DNA from: Tsuneonella mangrovi | GTDB taxonomy: Bacteria; Pseudomonadota; Alphaproteobacteria; Sphingomonadales; Sphingomonadaceae | Length of the DNA: 64,000 nt | Assembly (NCBI RefSeq): GCF_002269345.1 | Contig: NZ_CP022889.1 | Coordinates: 62,001 to 126,000 of the forward strand | Direction of reading: 5' to 3' | The notes under the pieces: model-generated | The model's input: the letters and a program-made list of their open reading frames with translations, nothing else | The model's database searches: none | Told to the model about the DNA's origin: nothing | Shown: positions 34,415 through 42,523 of the stretch, one piece after another | How positions within the stretch are numbered: position 1 is the first letter of the stretch | Layout of the letters: every line of letters starts with the position of its first letter | Made by a program: the position numbers and the translations under genes

Positions 34415-35221
34415 ATGAACAGGCTTGTCCGTCACTTGCGCGATGGAGTCGCTCCGCTGGTGGACCTCGTCTATCCGCCGCGCTGCCCGCTATGCGGGTG
34501 CGCGATTGCCAGCCAGTCGGGTCTTTGCGCTGATTGCTGGAGCGAGTTGCGCATCCCGGGCGAGCCGGCGTGTGCAACCTGCCAGCGCCCGCTTGAAGGT
34601 ACGGCGGCGCAAGACGGCGCGGTTTGCGCAGTGTGCCTTGCCAAGCCGCCCAAGCACGACGGGATTGCTGCCGGAACGCTCTATAGCGATGGCTCGCGCA
34701 AGCTGGTGCTGTCGTTAAAGCACGGCCGGCGGATCGCACTCGCACCGCTGATGGCGCGGCTGATCGCTGCTCGCCTGCCGCAACTGGAGGGAGAGTGGAT
34801 CGTCGTCCCGGTCCCGCTCCATCGCTGGAGACTATGGTCGCGCGGATTCAACCAAGCCGCACTGTTGGCCCGCGAAATCGCCCGACTCAAGGGTGCGAAA
34901 TTGGTCGTTGATGGATTGTTGCGGACGAAGCGAACGCCGATGCTGGGCGGGCTCGGAAAGCGCGCGCGTGCTCGCGTTCTGGCGGGTGCGCTGGCAGCCC
35001 ATCCGCAGCGGCTGGCCGAGATAGAGGGAGCGCAAGTGATCCTCGTGGACGATGTCCTGACCAGCGGCGCAACCAGCGATGCCTGCGTCGGGACGCTCAA
35101 GCGGGCAGGAGCAACGAAAGTGATCGTGGCGTGCTTTGCCCGGGTACTCGACGAAGTCGACGGCCATGCACCGGTGCCCCAAACGGAAACGCCCGGGGCG
35201 TTAACCCCGGGCGTACCGTGA
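34415..35221 (+). CDS. comF: ComF family phosphoribosyltransferase-like protein
   Basis: A 268-residue protein with an N-terminal double zinc-ribbon (CPLCGCAI...CADCWSEL and CATCQRPL...CAVCLAKP) and a C-terminal PRTase domain with the PRPP loop VILVDDVLTSGAT. Related to ComFC of natural transformation, but also present in non-competent bacteria, probably acting on DNA or nucleotides in the cytoplasm. The last dozen codons (TPGALTPGVP) overlap a perfect 10-bp palindrome, so the C-terminus doubles as a terminator-like hairpin. Confidence 0.9.
   Translation: MNRLVRHLRDGVAPLVDLVYPPRCPLCGCAIASQSGLCADCWSELRIPGEPACATCQRPLEGTAAQDGAVCAVCLAKPPKHDGIAAGTLYSDGSRKLVLSLKHGRRIALAPLMARLIAARLPQLEGEWIVVPVPLHRWRLWSRGFNQAALLAREIARLKGAKLVVDGLLRTKRTPMLGGLGKRARARVLAGALAAHPQRLAEIEGAQVILVDDVLTSGATSDACVGTLKRAGATKVIVACFARVLDEVDGHAPVPQTETPGALTPGVP
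35189..35214. terminator. Terminator-like hairpin inside the 3' end of comF
   Basis: ACGCCCGGGG-CGTTAA-CCCCGGGCGT is a perfect 10-bp stem that ends five bases before the comF stop. On the plus strand no T-tract follows. On the minus strand it is followed by TTTCCGTTT, so it would end transcripts arriving from the comF-hisI intergenic region better than comF mRNA. Confidence 0.6.
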
Positions 35222-35541
35222 CGAAATTCTCGGGACCCGCCTTGCGGCTATGGCAACCACCCCCTTTTGGCTGCCTGGGTCCGATCCCTCATCGTCCACC
35301 GGTGCGTCGCGTCTAGCGCGTGGCGCCGATCCGGCGGTTCCCTGAACCTGGCGCTCTACTGGCACCGGCGTTCCGGTTTGCGGCCTTCCCTAAAGGCTGC
35401 GCAGGCTCATTCCCATTTTTGCCCGGGAGAGGGTAGCGGGAACACGCATCGGCGTGGATTTTGGGGATTATCTGTGGTTATCCTGCAACAAGCGGCTTGC
35501 CCGGCTTGCATGCCACATTCGCCATCGGAAGGACTTCAAGC
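35222..35541. other. 320-bp gene-free region with structured RNA potential
   Basis: No plausible gene is present on either strand. Several strong hairpins are visible, including GGCAACCA/TGGCTGCC near 35250-35275 and CGGCCTT/AAGGCTG near 35380-35398. A minus-strand promoter-like TTGTTG...TAATCC lies near 35462-35490. The hisI promoter must also be here. Confidence 0.55.
35262..35410. ncRNA. Structured RNA candidate (6S-like rod possible)
   Basis: Nested stems line up into one rod: CCGGTGC (35299-35305) with GCACCGG (35362-35368), GCGCC (35323-35327) with GGCGC (35350-35354), and GGTTC (35336-35340), loop CCT, with GAACC (35344-35348). Asymmetric internal loops of about 17 and 7 bases remain. 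A long rod with a central bubble is the shape of 6S RNA, but I cannot match a family by eye. Coordinates and strand are approximate; either strand can form the stems. Confidence 0.3.
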
Positions 35542-35919
35542 GTGACCAGCACCCACGATCATCAGCGCGAAGCGGGGGCCGAATTCATGCCGAAGTTCGA
35601 TGCGGCGGGGTTGCTCAGCGCGGTCGTTGTCGATGCGGTGAGCAAGGATGTCTTGATGGTTGCCTTCATGGATGCCGAGGCGCTTGCTGCGACGCGTGAA
35701 ACGGGGTTCGCCCACTTCCACTCGCGCTCGCGTGGGAAACTCTGGAAGAAGGGCGAGAGCTCGGGCAACGTGCTCAAGGTCGAGCGGATCAGGGTCGATT
35801 GCGACCAGGATGCACTGGTGCTCGAATGCACCGCCGCCGGGCCGGCTTGCCATACGGGTGCGACGAGCTGCTTCTATCGGATACTCGAGGATGGCGCTCT
35901 CCAACACGTCAAGACTTGA
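35542..35919 (+). CDS. hisI: Phosphoribosyl-AMP cyclohydrolase
   Basis: A 125-residue HisI, third step of histidine synthesis. Motifs are [27 protein letters not shown] and [11 protein letters not shown], whose cysteines bind the catalytic zinc and metal. The GTG start at 35542 has GGAAGGA nearby upstream and gives [23 protein letters not shown] 35587 would remove conserved N-terminal residues. It stands apart from other his genes. Its stop codon overlaps a palindromic operator candidate for the following MerR gene. Confidence 0.94.
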   Translation: MTSTHDHQREAGAEFMPKFDAAGLLSAVVVDAVSKDVLMVAFMDAEALAATRETGFAHFHSRSRGKLWKKGESSGNVLKVERIRVDCDQDALVLECTAAGPACHTGATSCFYRILEDGALQHVKT

Positions 35920-35931
35920 CGCAAACGTAAA
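35916..35931 (+). promoter_or_regulatory. LiuR-like palindromic operator before the MerR gene
   Basis: TTGACG-CAAA-CGTAAA is a near-perfect dyad (TTnACG and CGTnAA). It contains a good -35 hexamer and lies 19 bases before the MerR start, overlapping the hisI stop. It resembles the TTTACG/CGTAAA operators I recall for LiuR-type MerR regulators of acyl-CoA catabolism, which would make this an autoregulated promoter also driving the dehydrogenase. Confidence 0.5.
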
Positions 35932-35949
35932 CCTCTGCAATCAAGGGAC

Positions 35950-36393
35950 ATGGCCCAGACCGCTTCCGAACCGTCGCGCAAACATTCCGGTGCCCACCTT
36001 GAGCGACCCGACGAACTGGGGCGCGACCAGTTCTCGATTTCCGACCTGACCGAGGAATTCGACTGCACCGCGCGGGCGCTGCGTTTTTACGAGGATGAAG
36101 GCCTGATCGCCCCGCGGCGCGTGGGCCTCGCCCGTATCTATTCGAAGCGCGACCGGGCCCGGCTCGCGTGGATCATGCGTGCCAAGAACGTCGGCTTCAG
36201 CCTGTCCGAAATTCGCGAGATGATCGACCTGTACGACCTTGGCGATGGCCGTGCGGAGCAGCGCCGGGTCACGATCGAGAAATGCCGCGCGCACGTTGCC
36301 AAGCTCAAGCGGCAGCGTGCCGATATCGATTCGGCGATCACTGACTTGACCGACTTCATTGCCCAGGTCGAGCAGGTGATCGACGAGGGCTGA
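35950..36393 (+). CDS. MerR family transcriptional regulator (LiuR-like)
   Basis: A 147-residue protein. The winged helix-turn-helix reads [30 protein letters not shown], followed by [36 protein letters not shown] and a long dimerisation coiled coil ([21 protein letters not shown]). No metal-binding cysteine pattern of MerR/CueR is seen (the single Cys in EKCRAH is probably structural). Placement 32 bases upstream of an acyl-CoA dehydrogenase, with a LiuR-like dyad in front, suggests control of acyl-CoA catabolism. Confidence 0.85.
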   Translation: MAQTASEPSRKHSGAHLERPDELGRDQFSISDLTEEFDCTARALRFYEDEGLIAPRRVGLARIYSKRDRARLAWIMRAKNVGFSLSEIREMIDLYDLGDGRAEQRRVTIEKCRAHVAKLKRQRADIDSAITDLTDFIAQVEQVIDEG

Positions 36394-36425
36394 GTGCCCT
36401 AAACCGTCCAGTCCAAGGATCAGAC

Positions 36426-38231
36426 ATGCCAACTTATACCGCCCCCACGCGCGACACGCGCTTCGTCGTCAATGAAGTCCTCGATCTGCCGAGCTATGGC
36501 AACTTGCCGGGGTTCGAGAGCGCGAGTGCGGACATCATCGACACGGTGATCGACGAATGCGGCAAGTTCGCCGCGCAGGTGCTCCAGCCGATCAACCAGT
36601 CGGGCGACGAAGAAGGCTGCACTCGCCACCCGGATGGTTCGGTCACTACGCCCAAGGGCTTCAAGGAAGCATTCGAACGATATCGCGATGCCGGCTGGGG
36701 CACGATCTCGCTGCCCGAGGAATTCGGCGGACAGGGCATGCCGCACGTTCTCGGCTTCGTGGTCGAGGAATTCGTTTCGTCCGCAAACCAGGCCTTCGGG
36801 ATGTATCCGGGCCTGACCAACGGCGCGGTGAACGCGATTTTCGCCAGTGCGAACGAAGAGCTCAAGGCGAAGTACTTGCCCAACATGATCGCCAACAAGT
36901 GGCTCGGCACGATGAACCTGACCGAACCGCAGTGCGGCACCGACCTGGGCCTGATCCGCACCAAGGCCGAGCCGCAAGCGGACGGCAGTTACCTGGTGAC
37001 CGGCACCAAGATTTTCATTTCTGCCGGTGAGCACGACCTGACCGAGAACATCATTCACCTGGTCCTCGCCAAGACCCCGGGCGCGCCCGATTCGAGCAAA
37101 GGCATCAGCCTGTTCATTGTGCCCAAGGTGCTGGTCAACGAGGACGGTTCGCTGGGCGAGCGCAATGCGGTCCAGTGCGGCTCGATCGAACACAAGATGG
37201 GCATCCACGCCAACGCCACCTGCGTGATGAACTACGACGGGGCGAAAGGCTGGATGGTCGGCGAGGAGAACAAGGGCCTCGCGGCGATGTTCGTGATGAT
37301 GAACGCGGCGCGGCTCGGTGTGGGCATCCAGGGCCTGTCGCAAGCCGAAGTCGCTTACCAGAACGCAGTGGCCTACGCGAAGGACCGGCGGCAGGGACGT
37401 GCACTGACCGGACCGGAAGATCCCGAAGCCAAGGCCGATCCGATCCTCGTCCATCCCGACGTGCGGCGGATGCTGATGGACGGCAAGGCGTTCACCGAAG
37501 GAATGCGCGCGCTGTACCTGTGGGGCGCGTTGCTCGAAGACCTGACTCACAAGTCCCAGAGCGAGGAAGAGCGCGCCGAAGCCGACATGCTGCTCGGCCT
37601 CATGACCCCGGTGATAAAGGGTTACGGCACCGACAAGGGCTACGACGTCGCGACAAACATGCAGCAGGTCTTTGGCGGCCATGGCTACATCGACGAATGG
37701 GGCATGGGCCAGTTCGTGCGCGATGCCCGGATCACGATGATCTACGAAGGCACCAACGGGGTGCAGGCGATGGACCTGTGCGGCCGGAAACTGGCCAGCA
37801 AGGGCGGCGCGGCGATTCAGAAGTTCTTCGCACTGTGCGACGAGGAAGTGGCCGCTGTGAAGCAGGTCGAAGGGCTCGCGCCGCTGGCCGAAGCGTTCGA
37901 CAAGGCGCTGGGCCAGCAGAAGGCCGCGACGATGTGGTTCATGCAGAACGCGATGGCCAACCCCAACAACCTCGGGGCGGGCGCGCATCACTACATGCAC
38001 ATCATGGGCATTGTGACGCTGGGCCTGATGTGGCTGCGGATGGCGAAAGTCGCTGCGGCCAAGCTGGCCGGGGGCACCGATGACAAGGCATTCTACGAAG
38101 CCAAGCTGACCACGGCGCGCTATTTCATGGATCGGTTTGCGCCCGATGCGGGCGCGCTGCGCCGCAAGATCGAAGCCGGATCGGATTCGATGATGGCGCT
38201 GGACGCAGACGCGTTCGATACGGCTGCGTAG
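36426..38231 (+). CDS. Acyl-CoA dehydrogenase, long DmdC-like type
   Basis: A 601-residue flavoprotein. The N-terminal extension (PTYTAPTRDTRFVVNEVLDL) and the C-terminal extra domain (about residues 470-601) mark the DmdC-like group rather than short-chain acyl-CoA dehydrogenases. The FAD/substrate segment is MNLTEPQCGTDLGLIRTKA, the helix QVFGGHGYIDEWGMGQFVRD follows, and the catalytic base is E441 in IYEGTNGVQ. It oxidises acyl-CoA to enoyl-CoA and passes electrons to ETF; the ETF-quinone oxidoreductase is also in this window. Whether the substrate is fatty or methylmercaptopropionyl-CoA is unknown. Confidence 0.93.
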   Translation: MPTYTAPTRDTRFVVNEVLDLPSYGNLPGFESASADIIDTVIDECGKFAAQVLQPINQSGDEEGCTRHPDGSVTTPKGFKEAFERYRDAGWGTISLPEEFGGQGMPHVLGFVVEEFVSSANQAFGMYPGLTNGAVNAIFASANEELKAKYLPNMIANKWLGTMNLTEPQCGTDLGLIRTKAEPQADGSYLVTGTKIFISAGEHDLTENIIHLVLAKTPGAPDSSKGISLFIVPKVLVNEDGSLGERNAVQCGSIEHKMGIHANATCVMNYDGAKGWMVGEENKGLAAMFVMMNAARLGVGIQGLSQAEVAYQNAVAYAKDRRQGRALTGPEDPEAKADPILVHPDVRRMLMDGKAFTEGMRALYLWGALLEDLTHKSQSEEERAEADMLLGLMTPVIKGYGTDKGYDVATNMQQVFGGHGYIDEWGMGQFVRDARITMIYEGTNGVQAMDLCGRKLASKGGAAIQKFFALCDEEVAAVKQVEGLAPLAEAFDKALGQQKAATMWFMQNAMANPNNLGAGAHHYMHIMGIVTLGLMWLRMAKVAAAKLAGGTDDKAFYEAKLTTARYFMDRFAPDAGALRRKIEAGSDSMMALDADAFDTAA

Positions 38232-38245
38232 GGAGGAAATCGGCC

Positions 38246-38274
38246 TGCGGGGTCGCCCGGAAGGCAACCCCGCA
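38246..38274. terminator. Bidirectional terminator-like hairpin
   Basis: TGCGGGGT (38246-38253) pairs with ACCCCGCA (38267-38274) around a GC-rich loop. It sits between the convergent acyl-CoA dehydrogenase and tautomerase genes, 15 bases after the first stop and 12 bases before the second. No long T-tract follows. Confidence 0.6.
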
Positions 38275-38285
38275 AACCGTTTGGC

Positions 38286-38507
38286 CTAGGCGGCCTGCTT
38301 GCCGAGGGCGTGGACGTCGGCCGCGCCGAGCAGCTGCCCGCCGATACCCCAGTCACCCTGTTCGACTTCCATGATTCGAACCCAGGTCACCGGGCGCATC
38401 GCTTCACCTTCGACCGAAACCATCGCTTCGGTGACCTGCGAAATCAGGTCCTTCTTCTGGTCCGGGGTGAAAACGTCCTTGATTACGTCGATCGTTACGA
38501 GAGGCAT
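38286..38507 (-). CDS. 4-Oxalocrotonate tautomerase family protein
   Basis: A 73-residue tautomerase subunit. After loss of the initiator Met the catalytic proline is residue 1 ([20 protein letters not shown]). The beta-alpha-beta unit continues with [28 protein letters not shown]. The typical Arg at position 11 is replaced here (KDVF), so true 4-oxalocrotonate activity is doubtful. It is a homohexamer-type cytoplasmic enzyme of unknown substrate. Confidence 0.88.
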   Translation of the reverse strand: MPLVTIDVIKDVFTPDQKKDLISQVTEAMVSVEGEAMRPVTWVRIMEVEQGDWGIGGQLLGAADVHALGKQAA

Positions 38508-38641
38508 TTCAATTCTCCTGTCTGGTCATTCCATCGGGTGCTTCCGATGACCTCTTGCTACGCCGCTCGTTCCGGCCATGCTTGACGGCGACGTGAATTT
38601 GCCTGACCTTTTCGTGAAGAATTTGGGGAGGTGGGGACCGA

Positions 38642-40234
38642 TTGACCGATTTCGGCGCCGCTCTGTATCGATTCGACGGATTCGCGCTCGACAGCGCAAA
38701 GTTCGAGTTGCGCCGTGACGGCGAGCAGATTGCCGTCGAACCCCAGGTCCTTTCGTTGCTCATGCTGCTGGTGGCCAACCAGGACCGGATGGTCTCGCGT
38801 GACGAGATCGTCGATGTCGTGTGGGACGGCCGGATCGTTTCGGAATCGGCGATTTCGGCCCGGATCAAGTCGGCCCGCAAAGCAATTGGTGACGACGGCA
38901 CGCGTCAGGCGCTGATCCGCACGATCCACGGGCGCGGGTTCAGGTTCGTGGGACAGGCCGTCGTCGATGCCGCGTCTGGCACAATGACTCCGGTCCGCAT
39001 CGCCGCGCCTCAATCGGAGGAGGTTCCTGCGGCAATGGATCAGGCCGATAGTCGCCCTTCGATCGCGGTGCTCCCGTTCGACATCCTCGGCGATGCCGGC
39101 TCGCATGCCATCGTGGCCGACGCCTTGCCGGCCGATATCATCATGGACCTCTCGCGGATGCATTGGCTGATGGTTATCGCGCGTGGGTCGAGCTTTCGTT
39201 TTCGTGGCGGGGAAGTGGGTCCGAACGAGATCGGGCGGCGGCTTGGGGTGCGCTATTGCCTGAGCGGCACGCTCGAGTTGGCAGGGGTGGAACTGATCAT
39301 CAGCGTTGCGCTGGTCGAAACCGCCACCCGCAACACGATCTGGTCCGAGCAATACCGTGCACCATTGGCGGAAGTGCAACAGATGCGGGCGGTGATCGAG
39401 GAGAGCGTTGTAGCTGCCCTTGCAGTGCAAATTCCGCAAAACGAAGTCCGGCGCGCGCGAACGCGGCCAGCGTCGGAGCTCGATGCGTGGGCGAGTTTCC
39501 ACCTTGGCCTCGATCACATGTACCGCTTCAACCAAACCGACAACGCGCGCGCTGCGGAGCTGTTCGAGCAGTCGCTGGCGCGCGATCCATATTTCTCGGG
39601 CGCTTTCGCCGGCCTTTCGTTTACTCACTTCCAGAACGCATTCATGCGTTATCGCGAAGAGCCGCGGGCGGAAATCGAACACGCGCGGCAGTTGGCCCAG
39701 CGAGCGGTCGAGACCGACCGGCTCGACCCCTTTGCGCATTACAACATGGGGCGGTGCCTGTGGCTGGAAGGGAACCTGGAAGAGAGCATGAGCCTGTTCG
39801 ATCAGGCGACCAGCCTTAGCCCCAACTTCGCGCAAGGGGTCTATAATCGCGGTCTCGTCGGGACGATCGCCGGGCACGCGGAGGCAGCCGACCGCGATCT
39901 CGAGACTGCCTTGCGACTGAGCCCGATCGATCCGTTGTCCTATGCCATGGTCTCGAGCCGGGCGCTGACGCACATCCAGTTCGGCGACTATGCGAAAGCT
40001 GCCGAATTCGGCGTGCGCGCTGCGACTATGCCGGGCGCGCACAAGCACATCGAGCTGATCGCTGCCTTCGCTTGCCACCTGGCCGGGCGAACTGGCGATG
40101 CACGGCAATGGCTCGAGCGAGCGCGCAAAAAGGATCCCGGCATTGGGGCGGACGCTTTCTTCAATGCATTTCCTTACGCGCAGACCGCATCGCGCGAACT
40201 GATCGAGAGGGCGCTAAGCGATCTCGGCGTGTGA
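38642..40234 (+). CDS. Winged-helix (CadC/ToxR-like) regulator with TPR domain
   Basis: A 530-residue protein beginning at TTG 38642, seven or so bases after GGGGAGG. Residues about 8-105 form an OmpR/PhoB-type DNA-binding domain (FDGFALDSAKFELRRDGEQ...RTIHGRGFRFVG). There is no receiver domain and no clear membrane helix. Then comes a TolB-like segment (PSIAVLPFDILGDAGSHAIV) and TPR repeats (DNARAAELFEQSLARDPYF, AHYNMGRCLWLEGNLEESM). The layout resembles one-component regulators that sense through protein or ligand binding to the TPR array. Target genes are unknown. Convergent with the radical SAM gene. Confidence 0.85.
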   Translation: MTDFGAALYRFDGFALDSAKFELRRDGEQIAVEPQVLSLLMLLVANQDRMVSRDEIVDVVWDGRIVSESAISARIKSARKAIGDDGTRQALIRTIHGRGFRFVGQAVVDAASGTMTPVRIAAPQSEEVPAAMDQADSRPSIAVLPFDILGDAGSHAIVADALPADIIMDLSRMHWLMVIARGSSFRFRGGEVGPNEIGRRLGVRYCLSGTLELAGVELIISVALVETATRNTIWSEQYRAPLAEVQQMRAVIEESVVAALAVQIPQNEVRRARTRPASELDAWASFHLGLDHMYRFNQTDNARAAELFEQSLARDPYFSGAFAGLSFTHFQNAFMRYREEPRAEIEHARQLAQRAVETDRLDPFAHYNMGRCLWLEGNLEESMSLFDQATSLSPNFAQGVYNRGLVGTIAGHAEAADRDLETALRLSPIDPLSYAMVSSRALTHIQFGDYAKAAEFGVRAATMPGAHKHIELIAAFACHLAGRTGDARQWLERARKKDPGIGADAFFNAFPYAQTASRELIERALSDLGV

Positions 40235-40237
40235 GCG

Positions 40238-41350
40238 TCAGAACAGCCGAAGCTGCCCGCCGACCGATGGCGGCCTGAACTGCGAGCAATCGAGCGTGAA
40301 CCGCTCCTTGCCGATTCCGGCACGCTTGCACGCGATGCGAAAGCGGGCGCGGAACAGGTCTGCCCACACGCCGCTCGGCTTCATGCGGGAAAAGAAGTCC
40401 GGATCGTTGTCGCGGCCCTGGCGGATTGAACGCACGATGCTCATCACCTTGCTCGCACGATCGGGGAAGTGAACGTCGAGCCATTCGCGGAACAGCGGCG
40501 AGACCTCGTGCGGCAGGCGCAGCGCGATCCATCCCGCCGAGCGGACGCCCAGCGCTGCCGCGCGCTGGACGATCTCTTCCATGAACGGGTCGGTGATTGC
40601 GGGAATAACCGGCGCAGCCGAGCAGTGCGCGGGGATGCCCACCTCGACCAGTTTTCCGAGCGCCGCGAGCCGCTTGGCGGGAGCTGCGGCGCGCGGTTCG
40701 AGCTTGCCCGATAGCACCGGATCGAGCGTCGTGACGGAGATCGCCACCGCGACAAGGTTGCGCTCGGCCAACTGCGCCAACAGGTCGAGATCATCGAGCA
40801 CTCGGTCCGATTTGGTGGTGATCGTTACCGGATGGCGCGCATCGAGACATACCTCGAGCACTTGCCGCGTGATGCGATAGCGCCGCTCGATCGGCTGGTA
40901 GGGATCGGTATTGGTTCCCATCGCGATCGGCTTGGGCCGATATCGGGGCCGTGCCAGCGTTTCGCGCAGCAGCCTTGCGGCATCGGGCTTGGCGAACAGC
41001 TTGGTCTCGAAATCGAGCCCTGGCGACAGGTCGTGATAGGCATGGGTGGGCCGGGCGAAGCAATAGATGCAGCCATGCTCGCATCCGCGATAGGCATTGA
41101 TCGAGCGGTCGAACGGGATGTCGGGCGAACCGTTGAACGAAAGGATCGTCTTCGGGTGCTCTTCCGTGACGGTCGTGCGCAGCTTGACCGGCGGGCCGTC
41201 CAGCATTTCCATGTAGTCGCGCCAGTCGCCTTCCATCTCGCGATCCGCTAGTCCGAATCGCTGCGGCACCTGCCCGGACTGCGCTCCGCGGCCCCTAACA
41301 GGTGAACTGGGAAGGGGTGGTTTGTCTCGCTGCTCCTTCGATTGGAACAT
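40238..41350 (-). CDS. PA0069-family radical SAM protein
   Basis: A 370-residue radical SAM enzyme. The cluster motif CEHGCIYC lies in SINAYRGCEHGCIYCFARPT, preceded by the strongly conserved SFNGSPDIPFDRSI, and TTKSDRVLDDLDLL follows. It belongs to the spore-photoproduct-lyase-like Rv2578c/PA0069 group, whose substrate is unknown. ATG 41350 gives MFQSKEQRDKPPLPSSPVRG, near the typical start; a longer form to 41437 would overlap the upstream gene. No partner gene in the neighbourhood points to a substrate. Confidence 0.88.
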   Translation of the reverse strand: MFQSKEQRDKPPLPSSPVRGRGAQSGQVPQRFGLADREMEGDWRDYMEMLDGPPVKLRTTVTEEHPKTILSFNGSPDIPFDRSINAYRGCEHGCIYCFARPTHAYHDLSPGLDFETKLFAKPDAARLLRETLARPRYRPKPIAMGTNTDPYQPIERRYRITRQVLEVCLDARHPVTITTKSDRVLDDLDLLAQLAERNLVAVAISVTTLDPVLSGKLEPRAAAPAKRLAALGKLVEVGIPAHCSAAPVIPAITDPFMEEIVQRAAALGVRSAGWIALRLPHEVSPLFREWLDVHFPDRASKVMSIVRSIRQGRDNDPDFFSRMKPSGVWADLFRARFRIACKRAGIGKERFTLDCSQFRPPSVGGQLRLF

Positions 41351-41379
41351 ACGGGGAACACACCGAGTCGGGAAGTGAT

Positions 41380-41988
41380 TTACCGTTTCTTGCGGCAGGG
41401 ACTCGACATAGCGGTGCGATAATCCCTTTCGAAACAATCGCGCAGTCCTTGCAGCACGCCGATCTGGCGCCGGGCGAAGGCGTCGTCGGGGTGCTTGCGG
41501 AGGCCCGATTGAGCGAATTCGATGCCTTGTCGGTCATGATCGAAAAACGCGAGAACCCCGCGCAGGTAAATGTTCCACACCTCGGCATGGGGATCGTCAC
41601 TGCCGGGCGTACGAAACGCCTGTGCGGCGAGTTTTCTGGCCTGCTTCGTCCGCCCGATAAATGCCAACAGTTGCGCCCGGTGAAGGGTGCCAATGCCTTT
41701 GGCGCGAGCGTTGGGAAACCCGGGCCCGTTCTCCAGCCAATCGTCGTAGGCCGCTAGTGCAGCGCTAGGACAACCTTTTTCGGCGAGTCCGCGGAAGCTG
41801 CCGGCTTGTTCACCAACTTGGTCGAATTCATTCCATTGCAGAGCCCGCGCCTCGTCCTGTTCGGCGAGACTTACACGGCATTTCTCTCCGGAGTCGATCG
41901 CCGCAATGTTGGCAGCGGACTGTTGTCCTGCGATCGCAAGAGCTGGCGAAGCCAGAATGCCAAGTGCGAAGAGAGCGACCGCCCTCAT
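41380..41988 (-). CDS. Exported hypothetical protein with TPR-like helices
   Basis: A 202-residue protein with a signal peptide (VALFALGILASPALAIAG). The mature part has helix pairs such as AQLLAFIGRTKQARKLAAQ and VRGVLAFFDHDRQGIEFAQ-like repeats (LRGVLAFFDHDRQGIEFAQS). Four cysteines (in EKCRVS, KGCPSA, RDCFER and SPCRKK) could form disulfides in the periplasm. Three bases separate its start from the moaB stop, so it is probably co-transcribed with moaB. No named family recognised. Confidence 0.75.
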   Translation of the reverse strand: MRAVALFALGILASPALAIAGQQSAANIAAIDSGEKCRVSLAEQDEARALQWNEFDQVGEQAGSFRGLAEKGCPSAALAAYDDWLENGPGFPNARAKGIGTLHRAQLLAFIGRTKQARKLAAQAFRTPGSDDPHAEVWNIYLRGVLAFFDHDRQGIEFAQSGLRKHPDDAFARRQIGVLQGLRDCFERDYRTAMSSPCRKKR

Positions 41989-41991
41989 CGA

Positions 41992-42519
41992 TTACTTCTC
42001 CATGAGGCGCGGCATCAGTTCGACGAAATTGCACGGGCGATTACGGCTGTCGAGCTGCTCGGCGAGGATCCCGTCCCACCCGTCCTTCACCGCGCCGTTC
42101 GATCCCGGCAGGGCGAAAATGTAGGTCCCGCGCGCGACCACTGCGAGCGCGCGGCTTTGCACGGTGCTGGTGCCGATGGTCTTGTAGCTGAGCCAGCGGA
42201 ACAGTTCTCCGAAGCCAGGGATTTCCTTATCCTTGATCCGTTCGAGCGCTTCGGGTGTCACGTCGCGCCCGGTTAGCCCGGTGCCGCCGGTGCTGACAAT
42301 CGCGTCGATTTCGGGATCGTCGATCCAGTTATCGAGCCGGGTCACGAGCGTATCGGCATCGTCTTTCTCGATCGCGCGCGCAGCGAGGCGGTGACCTGCG
42401 GCCTTTACGCGCTCTGCCAGGATGTCGCCGCTGGTATCGTTTGCCCCAGTCCGGGTGTCGGACACGGTCAGAACCGCGATGTTGATGGGCTTGAACGTAC
42501 GGTCGGGGTCGATCGCCAT
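41992..42519 (-). CDS. moaB: Molybdopterin adenylyltransferase / MoaB-like protein
   Basis: A 175-residue MoCF-biosynthesis domain protein. Motifs are [19 protein letters not shown] near the start, the MPT-binding loop [21 protein letters not shown] and [18 protein letters not shown] near the end. It acts in molybdenum cofactor assembly by adenylating molybdopterin, as MogA does in other bacteria. No other moa gene is in the window. The start lies five bases from the lytic transglycosylase stop. Confidence 0.92.
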   Translation of the reverse strand: MAIDPDRTFKPINIAVLTVSDTRTGANDTSGDILAERVKAAGHRLAARAIEKDDADTLVTRLDNWIDDPEIDAIVSTGGTGLTGRDVTPEALERIKDKEIPGFGELFRWLSYKTIGTSTVQSRALAVVARGTYIFALPGSNGAVKDGWDGILAEQLDSRNRPCNFVELMPRLMEK

Positions 42520-42523
42520 CAGA

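Noticed and set aside
36420-38267. Long open frame antisense to the acyl-CoA dehydrogenase
   Set aside because: Shadow frame; the sense strand encodes a clearly conserved enzyme over the whole length.
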